A stretch of DNA of 5,055 nucleotides from an uncultured Pseudorhodobacter sp. (lineage in GTDB: Bacteria; Pseudomonadota; Alphaproteobacteria; Rhodobacterales; Rhodobacteraceae). The stretch lies in the NCBI GenBank assembly GCA_937910975.1, contig CALEMZ010000025.1:1-5055 (forward strand), in the 5' to 3' direction. How positions within the stretch are numbered: position 1 is the stretch's first letter; every line of letters begins with the position of its first letter. Positions 1-5,055 of the stretch are shown here, piece after piece. The translations under genes were made by a program, and so were the position numbers. Below the pieces are notes generated by a model, which was not told the origin of the DNA, did no database searches, and saw only the letters and a program-made list of their open reading frames with translations.

Positions 1-201
1 CACCATCACCGGCACGGCTGATTGTGGGCTGATGGCCAGGAATTCGGGCGAGAGCGTGTTGAGCGGCGCATCCTTGGCTGTCGGGTCGGCCAAGCGATAG
101 CTTTGGATCACCGGTACATGGGTGAACGCGGTCTCCGTCTCGGCCAAGAGCCAAAGCGGGCGGGTGGCGCGAGAGCGTAGGACGCCGTAGATCGTTAACA
201 T
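1..201 (-). CDS. Glutathione S-transferase-like protein, N-terminal part (runs off the left edge)
   Basis: The first 67 codons of a minus-strand gene are visible; the rest lies beyond position 1. The protein begins MLTIYGVLRSRATRPLWLLA, which matches the opening beta strand and first helix of the thioredoxin-like N-terminal domain of GSTs. The SRATR segment sits where the glutathione-contacting Ser/Tyr/Cys is usually found. At residues 61-67 the sequence SAVPVMV contains the V-P step (P64) expected for the cis-proline that binds the glutathione backbone. The segment between them (about residues 31-60) is somewhat longer than in minimal GSTs. The ATG at 201-199 follows AAAGGATAGGG, giving a usable Shine-Dalgarno. 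It is transcribed divergently from ppk2. The substrate cannot be predicted, and the all-helical C-terminal domain is not in view. GSTs conjugate glutathione to electrophiles or act as thiol-dependent isomerases or reductases in the cytoplasm. Confidence 0.8.
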   Translation of the reverse strand, partial: MLTIYGVLRSRATRPLWLLAETETAFTHVPVIQSYRLADPTAKDAPLNTLSPEFLAISPQSAVPVMV

Positions 202-287
202 ATCAGCCCTATCCTTTGTGAGTGTTGACGGAAGCTAGCCGAAGGTTGCGCCCGTGCAAAGGGGGGTGTTGGCCCGGCACCTTGGGT

Positions 288-301
288 TTGATTGGGGTCA
301 A
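288..301 (+). promoter_or_regulatory. FNR/FnrL-type operator (TTGAT-N4-GTCAA) upstream of ppk2
   Basis: The sequence TTGATTGGGGTCAA is an interrupted inverted repeat that matches the Crp/Fnr-family FNR consensus TTGAT-N4-ATCAA at 9 of 10 defined positions (G for A at the start of the right half). The box ends 22 bp before a perfect TATAAT. Its centre (294.5) is therefore 41.5 bp upstream of the start predicted at 336, the canonical class II activator position, where the activator replaces the -35 contact. FnrL is the usual oxygen-sensing [4Fe-4S] regulator of this type in Rhodobacterales; other Crp/Fnr members (Dnr/Nnr) read similar sites. The motif and geometry are seen directly; the identity of the regulator is inferred. 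Confidence 0.6.
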
Positions 302-323
302 GGCAGGTCGCGCCGGGATCAGG

Positions 324-329
324 TATAAT
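324..329 (+). promoter_or_regulatory. -10 hexamer of the predicted ppk2 operon promoter
   Basis: A perfect TATAAT stands out in GC-rich surroundings, 81 bp before the ppk2 ATG. No good -35 lies at 16-18 bp: the best is AAGGCA at 300-305, 3 of 6 matches with an 18-bp spacer, partly overlapping the FNR-type box at 288-301. A weak -35 with an operator in its place fits an activator-dependent sigma-70 promoter. The predicted start is near G336, giving a leader of about 74 nt. Confidence 0.5.
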
Positions 330-343
330 GACAGTGGATTTTG

Positions 344-380
344 CAGAGCCGGGGCGCGAACCGGCGGCTGTTTGTACAAA
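344..380 (+). other. Possible leader hairpin and adjoining 10-bp palindrome
   Basis: Within the predicted ppk2 leader, GCCGG (348-352) can pair with CCGGC (361-365) across an 8-nt loop. CAG (344-346) and CTG (368-370) can extend the stem beyond a small internal loop. Immediately after it comes the perfect palindrome TTTGTACAAA (371-380), ending 19 nt before the ppk2 Shine-Dalgarno. These could be an operator downstream of the start or an RNA element affecting translation. The hairpin is short and has no U-tract after it, so it is not a standard terminator. A functional role is not established. Confidence 0.25.
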
Positions 381-409
381 CCTAATTTGAACCGAGTGAA
401 GGAGGGCTT

Positions 410-1438
410 ATGGATATACAGAGCAAAAGTATGATGGCAGAGGCGGTTGTTGCCGCAAAACCCAAGTTGCCCGAGGCGAAGGCCTCCGCAAAAACTTCAC
501 GCAAGCCGCCTGTGTCGGTAGATGCGGAGAAGGTGCGGATCAACTTTGAACAAGGCACCTACCCCTATACCCGCAAGATGGCGCGCAAGACTTATGAGGC
601 GGAGAAGGCCAAGCTTCAGGCCGAGTTGCTGAAGGTTCAGATTTGGGCGCAGGAGACGGGTCAGAAGTTCGTCATCTTGATGGAGGGCCGGGATGCGGCG
701 GGCAAGGGCGGCACGATCAAGCGCTTCATGGAGCATTTGAACCCGCGTTATGCCCGTGTGGTGGCCTTGTCCAAGCCCGGCGAGAAAGAAACCGGGCAAT
801 GGTTCTTTCAGCGCTATCTTCAGCACCTGCCGACCAGCGGCGAGATCGTGTTTTTTGACCGTTCCTGGTACAATCGAGCTGGGGTGGAGCGGGTGATGGG
901 ATTTTGCTCGCCCTCGGAATATCTGGAGTTTATGCGCCAGGCGCCGCAGGTGGAGCAGATGCTGGTGCGCTCTGGCATTCAGCTTTACAAGTATTGGTTC
1001 TCGGTCACGCAAGAAGAACAGCGCGCGCGGTTCACAAGCCGGGAAACCGACCCGCTGAAGCGTTGGAAACTGTCGCCAATTGACAAGGCGTCCTTGGACA
1101 AGTGGGGCGATTACACCGAGGCCAAAGAGGCGATGTTTTTCTATACCGATACGGCGGATGCGCCTTGGACGGTGGTGAAATCCAACGACAAGAAGCGTGC
1201 GCGGCTCAATTGTATGCGTCACTTTTTGCTGAGCATTGACTATCCGGGTAAGGATCTGAACGCGATTGGGCCGCTCGACCCGCTGATTATTGGTAAGGCG
1301 GGGCAGGTGATCCATGGGGCGGAGCGGCTTATGGCCGCCGCCGTGCCACCCGAGATCCGTGAGCTAGGCGCTGCAAAGCCGGTGAAAGCCGGAAAGGCCG
1401 CACCTGCACCTGTGCCGGAAGGGAAGGCCGAAGGCTAG
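410..1438 (+). CDS. ppk2: Polyphosphate kinase 2 (PPK2 family)
   Basis: A cytoplasmic P-loop kinase of 342 aa that transfers phosphate between inorganic polyphosphate and nucleoside phosphates; class I PPK2s mainly make ATP or GTP from the diphosphates using polyphosphate. The core (about residues 45-285) has Walker A EGRDAAGKGG (92-101, Lys99), a Walker B strand IVFFD (146-150) running into the family signature DRSWYNR (150-156), and an Arg/Lys-rich lid around 205-223 (RFTSRETDPLKRWKLSP). All expected catalytic blocks are intact. Flanking the core are Ala/Lys/Pro-rich tails (about 10-36 and 320-342), probably disordered, which make it longer than many single-domain PPK2s of near 300 aa. The ATG is 4 nt after AAGGAGG (399-405), a strong Shine-Dalgarno; the later ATG at 431 has none. 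It is first in the plus-strand cluster, behind the FNR-type box and -10 element, and 5 nt before the DUF1007 gene. Single domain and overall similarity suggest class I (ADP-phosphorylating), but the class is inferred. Confidence 0.93.
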   Translation: MDIQSKSMMAEAVVAAKPKLPEAKASAKTSRKPPVSVDAEKVRINFEQGTYPYTRKMARKTYEAEKAKLQAELLKVQIWAQETGQKFVILMEGRDAAGKGGTIKRFMEHLNPRYARVVALSKPGEKETGQWFFQRYLQHLPTSGEIVFFDRSWYNRAGVERVMGFCSPSEYLEFMRQAPQVEQMLVRSGIQLYKYWFSVTQEEQRARFTSRETDPLKRWKLSPIDKASLDKWGDYTEAKEAMFFYTDTADAPWTVVKSNDKKRARLNCMRHFLLSIDYPGKDLNAIGPLDPLIIGKAGQVIHGAERLMAAAVPPEIRELGAAKPVKAGKAAPAPVPEGKAEG

Positions 1439-1443
1439 CAGGC

Positions 1444-2187
1444 ATGGCATCGCCAGCCGCAATATGGCAATCTAGCGCCAGACGGATTCTGGCTATGGGG
1501 GCGGGTGTGACTGGCAGGCGATGGGCAATTGGTGCGGCGGCATTTGGCTTGAGTTTTTCCGGGGTCTTGGTTGGCGGCGCGGCGCAGGCCCACCCACATA
1601 TTTTCATCGATACCGGGGTCGAGACGATATTTGATGCGCAGGGCCGGGTCACGGCTTTGCGCATCGCTTGGACCTATGATGATTTCTACTCGCTTGTGTC
1701 CATGGAAGGCCGGGGCTTGGATGCTGATTTTGATGGTGTTCTGACGCAGGAGGAAGCGGCGGAACTGGTTGGTTTCGACATGAATTGGGACGCCGATTAT
1801 GACGGTGATCTCTATGTGCTATGGCAGGGGAAGGCCATGGCGATGGGTCGCCCTGAGGCGCCGACGGCCACCTATGCTGATGGGCGTATCACCTCCACCC
1901 ATTTGCGTAAACTGGCGCAGCCAATCACAATGGGGGCCGAGGGCGTGACCATTCAGGTCTACGATTCCGGCTATTACACCGCCTATACGATCAATGCGAC
2001 CGCCACCCTTACCAACGCGCCTGCAGGCTGTACGGCACAGGTGTTTGAACCGAATTTGGATGAGGCTGACCGCAAACTGCAAGCGATTTTGCAGGAATTC
2101 ATGGCAGATGATAATATCGAGATGCAATTCCCGGCGGTGGGCGCAAATTACGCTGATGAGGTACGGATCACATGCCTCGCACGTTGA
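1444..2187 (+). CDS. Secreted DUF1007 family protein, probable periplasmic partner of the NicO permease
   Basis: A 247-aa exported protein. A hydrophobic stretch (about residues 27-47) ends in GGAAQA, with likely signal peptidase cleavage after A49, so the mature protein would start HPHIFIDTGVE. This AHPH(I/V)F opening is the hallmark of DUF1007 (COG3683, loosely labelled a periplasmic component of an uncharacterised transport system). Residues 93-104 (DADFDGVLTQEE) match an EF-hand loop, with acidic residues at positions 1, 3, 5 and 12 (D93, D95, D97, E104). A second DADYDG (116-121) lacks the final Glu. Two cysteines (C196, C244) could form a disulfide. The start is uncertain: ATG 1444 has GAAGG 9 nt upstream but gives a long 49-aa leader; ATG 1495 (residue 18) gives a more usual 32-aa signal peptide with only weak GGA at 8 nt. 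It begins 5 nt after ppk2 and overlaps the permease gene by 16 nt, so translational coupling is likely. The molecular function is unproven; metal binding or delivery is inferred. Confidence 0.88.
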   Translation: MASPAAIWQSSARRILAMGAGVTGRRWAIGAAAFGLSFSGVLVGGAAQAHPHIFIDTGVETIFDAQGRVTALRIAWTYDDFYSLVSMEGRGLDADFDGVLTQEEAAELVGFDMNWDADYDGDLYVLWQGKAMAMGRPEAPTATYADGRITSTHLRKLAQPITMGAEGVTIQVYDSGYYTAYTINATATLTNAPAGCTAQVFEPNLDEADRKLQAILQEFMADDNIEMQFPAVGANYADEVRITCLAR

Positions 2188-3083
2188 TTTTGCTGGGCGC
2201 GGTGCTTGGCCTCGGTTTTTTGCTACTTTGGGCGTTTGGCGGGCTAGATAGCTTTACCGCTTGGGCTGCCGCCAGCCAGCGCGAGGCGCAAAACGCCCTT
2301 GCCCGTGCCTTGCGCGCGCTGCGTGCCGGGGCGCCGGGGGCCTTGGCGGCGTTGCTTGGCCTGTGCTTTGCTTATGGGTTCTTCCATGCGGCGGGGCCGG
2401 GGCATGGCAAGGTGCTGATCGGCGGTTATGGCGTGGCGCGGCGGGTGCGAATGATGCCCCTGATGGGGGTGGCGGTGCTTTCCAGCCTCGCGCAGGCAAC
2501 TACGGCGGTTATGCTGGTTTATTCAGGCGTGTTTTTACTAGGCCTGACGCGCGAGGCCATGGTGGGCCTGACCGAAGATATTTTTGCCCCGATCAGCTAC
2601 GCGGCGATTGGCATGATCGGGCTGTGGCTGGCATGGCGTGGGTTGCGGGCCTTGCGGTTGCAGGCGCAAAGCGCGGCGCATGGCCACGCCCATGACCACG
2701 GGGACCATGTCCATTCCGACAGTTGCGGTTGCGGCCATGCCCATGGGCCAGACCCCGCACAAGTGGCGGCGCTGACGGGCTGGCGCGATACCCTGATTTT
2801 GGTTGCAGGAATCGCCATAAGGCCTTGTACAGGCGCACTTTTCTTGCTGATCCTGTGCTGGCGCATGGGGATTGATGCGGTGGGAATTGCCGGGGCCTAT
2901 GCCATGGGCCTTGGCACAGCCACTATCACGGTGGCGGTGGCCTTTTTATCGGTCTGGGCGCGCGAGGGGGCTTTGCTTGCGCTTGCGGGTGGGCGGCTTG
3001 CGCGTGCGGCCCCCTTGATCGAATTGGGGGCAGGGCTGACGGTGGCGTTCATCTCGGCGCTGATGCTGCGCGCCGCCTTATAG
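2172..3083 (+). CDS. NicO/RcnA-type nickel/cobalt permease
   Basis: An integral inner-membrane protein of 303 aa in the NicO (nickel/cobalt) family, related to E. coli RcnA, which exports Ni and Co. The family signature HAAGPGHGK lies at residues 72-80 at the end of an early helix, and the second conserved block IRPCTGAL is at 216-223. Roughly six to seven hydrophobic segments are visible (about 4-22, 57-72, 95-125, 138-160, 206-230, 235-262, 282-302). Between segments four and five is a His-rich loop (170-191) with eight histidines, including HGHAHDHGDHVH, then two cysteines in SCGCGHAH (C185, C187). This is a typical metal-binding loop of RcnA-like proteins. The ATG at 2172 lies inside the end of the DUF1007 gene (16-nt overlap), with GAGG 10 nt upstream, so translation is probably coupled. 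The direction of transport and the metal are not decided by sequence: RcnA-like features favour efflux, while pairing with a periplasmic partner leaves uptake open. Confidence 0.88.
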   Translation: MPRTLILLGAVLGLGFLLLWAFGGLDSFTAWAAASQREAQNALARALRALRAGAPGALAALLGLCFAYGFFHAAGPGHGKVLIGGYGVARRVRMMPLMGVAVLSSLAQATTAVMLVYSGVFLLGLTREAMVGLTEDIFAPISYAAIGMIGLWLAWRGLRALRLQAQSAAHGHAHDHGDHVHSDSCGCGHAHGPDPAQVAALTGWRDTLILVAGIAIRPCTGALFLLILCWRMGIDAVGIAGAYAMGLGTATITVAVAFLSVWAREGALLALAGGRLARAAPLIELGAGLTVAFISALMLRAAL

Positions 3084-3125
3084 CCCCTCGGCGAGAACGG
3101 CCTTGCTGCGCGTGATTGGCGCGGG

Positions 3126-3129
3126 TAGG
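3126..3129 (+). promoter_or_regulatory. Ribosome binding site that decides the MATE start
   Basis: TAGG at 3126-3129 ends 8 nt before ATG 3138 but only 2 nt before the alternative in-frame TTG at 3132. Its first three bases are an in-frame stop for the MATE reading frame, so the start cannot lie further upstream. The spacing favours ATG 3138, although the site is weak. Confidence 0.45.
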
Positions 3130-3137
3130 CCTTGAGT

Positions 3138-4496
3138 ATGAATACCCATACCCCCCTTTCCAAAACCGGCCACGCCAAAGCCACGCTCACGCTGGGCCTG
3201 CCCTTGGTTGGCAGCCATCTGGCGCAAATGGCGTTGCATGTCACCGATACGGTGATGCTGGGCTGGTATGGGATGTTGGAGCTGGCATCGGTGGTGCTGG
3301 GGGCCTCGGGGTTTTTCGTCGTTTTCATTCTGGGTTCGGGTTTTGCACAGGCGGTGATGCCGATGGTGGCCCAGGCCTTGGGGCGCGGCGATGAGGTGCA
3401 GGTGCGGCGCGATACGCGCATGGGGTTGTGGTTGTCGATTGCCTTTGGGGTGCTGTGCTACCCGATTTTCTGGTGGTCGGGGCCGATCTTGCTGGCCTTG
3501 GGGCAACAGCCCGATGTCTCGGCGCTGGCGCAGGAGTATATGCGCATTGCGGGGCTGGGGATGATCCCCGCGCTGCTGGTGATGGCGCTGAAAAGCTATC
3601 TGGCTGCGGCAGAAAAAACGCAGGTGGTGCTGTGGGTTACGGTTGCGGCGGTGGTGCTGAATGCGGGGATCAATTACGCGCTGATCTTTGGCAATTGGGG
3701 CGCACCGGAGCTGGGAGTGCTGGGCGCTGCGATCGCCTCGGTGCTGACGCAAGCGGTGACTTTTGCGGCGCTGGCGGTCTATGCGCATTGGCAGCCGGAG
3801 CTGCGGCGCTTCAACCTGTTTCAACGTTTCTGGCGGCCCGATTGGCAGGCGATGCTGCAGGTGTACCGGCTTGGCTGGCCGATTGGCCTGACCGGGCTGG
3901 CGGAGGGCGGGATGTTTCAGGCCTCGGCCCTGATGATGGGTTGGATTGGCACGATGGAGCTGGCCGCGCATGGCATCGCGTTGCAGGTGACAGCGCTAGC
4001 TTTCATGGTGCATCTGGGCCTCTCAAATGCTGCCACGGTGCGGGCGGGGCGGGCGATGGGGCGGGGCGATGCGGCCTCCTTGCGCGATGGGGCCAAGGTG
4101 GCGCTGATGCTGTCACTGGGCTTTGGCGTGATGATGGTGGTGCTGTTTTTGGCGCTGCCCGCGCAGATCGTCGCGCTGTTTTTGGACCGCGCGAACCCGG
4201 AAACCGCTGATATCATTGCCTTTGGCACGGTTCTTATGGCGCTGTCGGCGCTGTTTCAGATGGTGGATGCAACGCAGGTTATGGCGCTGGGGTTTTTGCG
4301 GGGGATGCAAGATACGCGCGTGCCGATGTGGATTGCGACGCTCAGCTATTGGGTGATCGGCATTCCGGCAAGCTATGTGCTGGCATTTCCGCTAGGGCTT
4401 GGCGGGGCGGGGCTGTGGCTGGGGCTGACCGTGGGGCTGAGCGTGGCGGCGGGTCTGCTGATGTGGCGCTTTTGGACCCGCGCGCCAAAGCCTTGA
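3138..4496 (+). CDS. MATE family multidrug/metabolite exporter (NorM-like)
   Basis: An inner-membrane cation-coupled antiporter of 452 aa, full length for the MATE family (about 450), with twelve hydrophobic segments in two six-helix halves. Landmarks, numbered from ATG 3138: the N-terminal half opens with GLPLVGSHLAQMALHVTDT, with D37 at the place of the conserved helix-1 Asp of NorM proteins. The C-terminal half opens with GWPIGLTGLAEGGMF, with E256 corresponding to the helix-7 Glu. FQMVDATQVMALGFLRG carries D377, corresponding to the helix-10 Asp. Glu and Asp at the last two places are the residues tied to Na+ coupling in NorM of Vibrio cholerae, so a NorM-like mechanism is likely. The substrate is unknown; relatives export cationic drugs, dyes or metabolites. 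ATG 3138 is preferred over TTG 3132 because of RBS spacing. It follows the permease gene by 54 nt with no clear terminator, so it is probably the last gene of the operon. Its stop is 2 nt from that of the convergent DUF1330 gene. Confidence 0.92.
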   Translation: MNTHTPLSKTGHAKATLTLGLPLVGSHLAQMALHVTDTVMLGWYGMLELASVVLGASGFFVVFILGSGFAQAVMPMVAQALGRGDEVQVRRDTRMGLWLSIAFGVLCYPIFWWSGPILLALGQQPDVSALAQEYMRIAGLGMIPALLVMALKSYLAAAEKTQVVLWVTVAAVVLNAGINYALIFGNWGAPELGVLGAAIASVLTQAVTFAALAVYAHWQPELRRFNLFQRFWRPDWQAMLQVYRLGWPIGLTGLAEGGMFQASALMMGWIGTMELAAHGIALQVTALAFMVHLGLSNAATVRAGRAMGRGDAASLRDGAKVALMLSLGFGVMMVVLFLALPAQIVALFLDRANPETADIIAFGTVLMALSALFQMVDATQVMALGFLRGMQDTRVPMWIATLSYWVIGIPASYVLAFPLGLGGAGLWLGLTVGLSVAAGLLMWRFWTRAPKP

Positions 4497-4498
4497 TT

Positions 4499-4795
4499 TT
4501 ACGGCGTTTCATAGCCTTCGATAATCACAGTATCACCGGTTGAAACCGGGTCGCGCAGGGCTTTGGCCGCTTGATATTCCGGGCTGAAATAGCAATCGCG
4601 TGCGGCTTGCAGGCTGGGGAATTCGATCACCACGGTTCGGGCGCGGCATTGGCCTTCTACCTGTTCCTGCGGCGCGCCACGGACAAGGAATCTGGCCCCG
4701 AATTTGGCGAAAGGGGCGGCGTTGGCGGCCTTATATTCTTCGTATACGGAGGGGTCGGTGACATCGACATGAGCGACCCAATATCCTTTGGTCAT
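4499..4795 (-). CDS. DUF1330 domain protein (small dimeric alpha/beta-barrel fold)
   Basis: A 98-aa cytoplasmic protein that is essentially one DUF1330 domain (ferredoxin-like alpha/beta fold, generally dimeric). It begins MTKGYWVAHVDVTDPSVYEE, the family's opening strand and helix. It contains the conserved block RTVVIEFPSLQAARDCYFSP (53-72), followed by EYQAAKALRD, where family members carry an R-x-x-x-I-E-F-P-S ... S-P-E-Y pattern. Length is normal for the family and it looks intact. No catalytic reaction is firmly assigned to this family. The ATG at 4795-4793 is preceded by AAAGGA (4808-4803) with 7-nt spacing. The gap to the upstream rlmJ stop is only 4 nt, so it is very likely co-transcribed and translationally coupled with rlmJ, although no functional link is obvious. 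It converges on the MATE gene with 2 nt between stops. Confidence 0.9.
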   Translation of the reverse strand: MTKGYWVAHVDVTDPSVYEEYKAANAAPFAKFGARFLVRGAPQEQVEGQCRARTVVIEFPSLQAARDCYFSPEYQAAKALRDPVSTGDTVIIEGYETP

Positions 4796-4799
4796 GGTG

Positions 4800-5055
4800 C
4801 TATCCTTTCGAATTAAAAATCTTTGTCAGGCGCGCCGTTTCTTGCTCAATCCCAAAAGGCGGGTTCACGATGAACATGCCGGAGCCGATCATCCGGTGGC
4901 CATCGCGCACGGGGGCAAAGCGGACTTCGTGGCGCAGGGCATCGGGAAAGGTTTGGGTCAGTTGCCCCAGCATATGGCCGTGGCTGCCGGAGGTCAGGAT
5001 TGGGTACCAAAGTTCCAGAATGCCGACGTTCCACTTGCGCGCGATTTGGGCGAAG
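4800..5055 (-). CDS. rlmJ: 23S rRNA (adenine2030-N6)-methyltransferase RlmJ, C-terminal part (runs off the right edge)
   Basis: The last 84 codons and stop of a minus-strand gene are in view; the family is about 280 aa, so roughly the C-terminal third. RlmJ is a cytoplasmic SAM-dependent methyltransferase that modifies A2030 of 23S rRNA. The visible part starts FAQIARKWNVGILELWYPIL, matching the family's helix and strand leading into the W-Y-P-I segment. It then has RFAPVRDGHRMIGSGMFIVN followed by PPFGIEQE (NPPFG at visible residues 64-68), the conserved C-terminal G-S-G-(M/L)-(F/L)-I-(V/I)-N-P-P-(F/W) block of RlmJ (COG2961). The catalytic DPPY motif and SAM-binding region lie off the edge, so their integrity cannot be judged. 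The reading frame is open to its TAG at 4802-4800, whose upstream bases hold the RBS of the DUF1330 gene. Assignment rests on the C-terminal motif but is specific. Confidence 0.85.
   Translation of the reverse strand, partial: FAQIARKWNVGILELWYPILTSGSHGHMLGQLTQTFPDALRHEVRFAPVRDGHRMIGSGMFIVNPPFGIEQETARLTKIFNSKG
4803..4808 (-). promoter_or_regulatory. Shine-Dalgarno of the DUF1330 gene, inside the end of rlmJ
   Basis: AAAGGA on the minus strand lies in the last two sense codons of rlmJ, directly before its TAG stop (4802-4800), and 7 nt before the DUF1330 ATG. Ribosomes terminating on rlmJ would sit over this site, which favours coupled reinitiation. Confidence 0.6.

Noticed and set aside
232..259. 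Minus-strand promoter for the GST-like gene (TTGCAC with a 16-bp spacer to TAGCTT)
   Set aside because: The -35 is fair but the -10 matches only 3 of 6 bases, and many such pairs occur by chance in 200 bp.
222..434. A 70-codon plus-strand open frame in the divergent intergenic region
   Set aside because: It would run through the FNR-type box, the TATAAT and the ppk2 start. It has no supporting RBS and no recognisable protein features.
497..1315. A 272-codon open frame on the minus strand opposite ppk2
   Set aside because: It is fully antisense to an unmistakable PPK2 and its translation is rich in Arg, His, Pro and Leu with no recognisable domain. Long antisense frames are expected opposite GC-rich genes with biased third positions.
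1474..1530. Twin-arginine export signal in the DUF1007 protein (RR at residues 13-14 and 25-26)
   Set aside because: Neither RR pair fits the S-R-R-x-F-L-K pattern well (ARRILAM, GRRWAIG). A normal Sec signal peptide explains the N-terminus.
3084..3137. Possible terminator or promoter between the NicO and MATE genes
   Set aside because: The only hairpin is the tiny CTCG-G-CGAG at 3087-3095 with no T-tract, and GGCCTTG occurs twice (3099-3105, 3128-3134) without evident purpose. No convincing promoter is visible, so read-through is the simpler view.
3078..3971. A 297-codon open frame on the minus strand opposite the MATE gene
   Set aside because: The translation is extremely rich in Gln, His, Arg and Pro and lacks any domain signature. 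It is a codon-bias shadow of the MATE gene.
4846..5034. A 62-codon minus-strand open frame near the right edge
   Set aside because: It lies in another frame of the rlmJ 3' end, whose own frame shows the family motif NPPFG; this one is a shadow.

Overview
The window looks like a chromosomal piece of a GC-rich alphaproteobacterium, most likely from the Rhodobacterales (Roseobacter/Paracoccus/Rhodobacter type). This rests on the high GC with GC-rich third codon positions, the gene families present (class I-like PPK2, a DUF1007 plus NicO pair, RlmJ), and a Crp/Fnr-type box of the kind used by FnrL in that group. The taxon is an inference; there is no rRNA or other marker gene here. I see no mobile element, CRISPR array, tRNA or rRNA.

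Layout. Positions 1-201 (minus strand) hold the first 67 codons of a glutathione S-transferase-like gene that runs off the left edge. Positions 202-409 are a divergent intergenic region. It carries an FNR-type box (288-301), a perfect TATAAT -10 hexamer (324-329), and a probable 5' leader with a small hairpin (344-370) and a 10-bp palindrome (371-380). A tightly packed plus-strand cluster follows: ppk2 (410-1438), a 5-nt gap, a secreted DUF1007 protein (1444-2187), a 16-nt overlap, a NicO/RcnA-type nickel/cobalt permease (2172-3083), a 54-nt gap, and a MATE-family exporter (3138-4496). The MATE gene converges, with only 2 nt between stop codons, on a minus-strand pair: the 3' end of rlmJ (5055-4800, entering from the right edge) and a DUF1330 gene (4795-4499). 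The Shine-Dalgarno of the DUF1330 gene lies in the last codons of rlmJ.

How the genes may work together. The plus-strand cluster reads as one operon: polyphosphate-dependent nucleotide kinase, periplasmic metal-associated protein, metal permease and drug/metabolite exporter. DUF1007 and NicO proteins form a recurrent pair linked to transition-metal transport, and polyphosphate binds divalent metals, so a shared role in metal and energy homeostasis is plausible but unproven. The most informative regulatory signal is the geometry upstream of ppk2. The FNR-type box is centred 41.5 bp before the start predicted from the -10 hexamer, and no good -35 is present, which is the classic class II Crp/Fnr activation arrangement. 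I infer that the operon is switched on at low oxygen by an FnrL-like regulator.

Nothing in the window amounts to an unmistakably new system. The best leads are the oxygen-control hypothesis for the polyphosphate/metal operon and the metal-binding features of the DUF1007 protein (N-terminal HPH after signal cleavage, plus an EF-hand-like loop).
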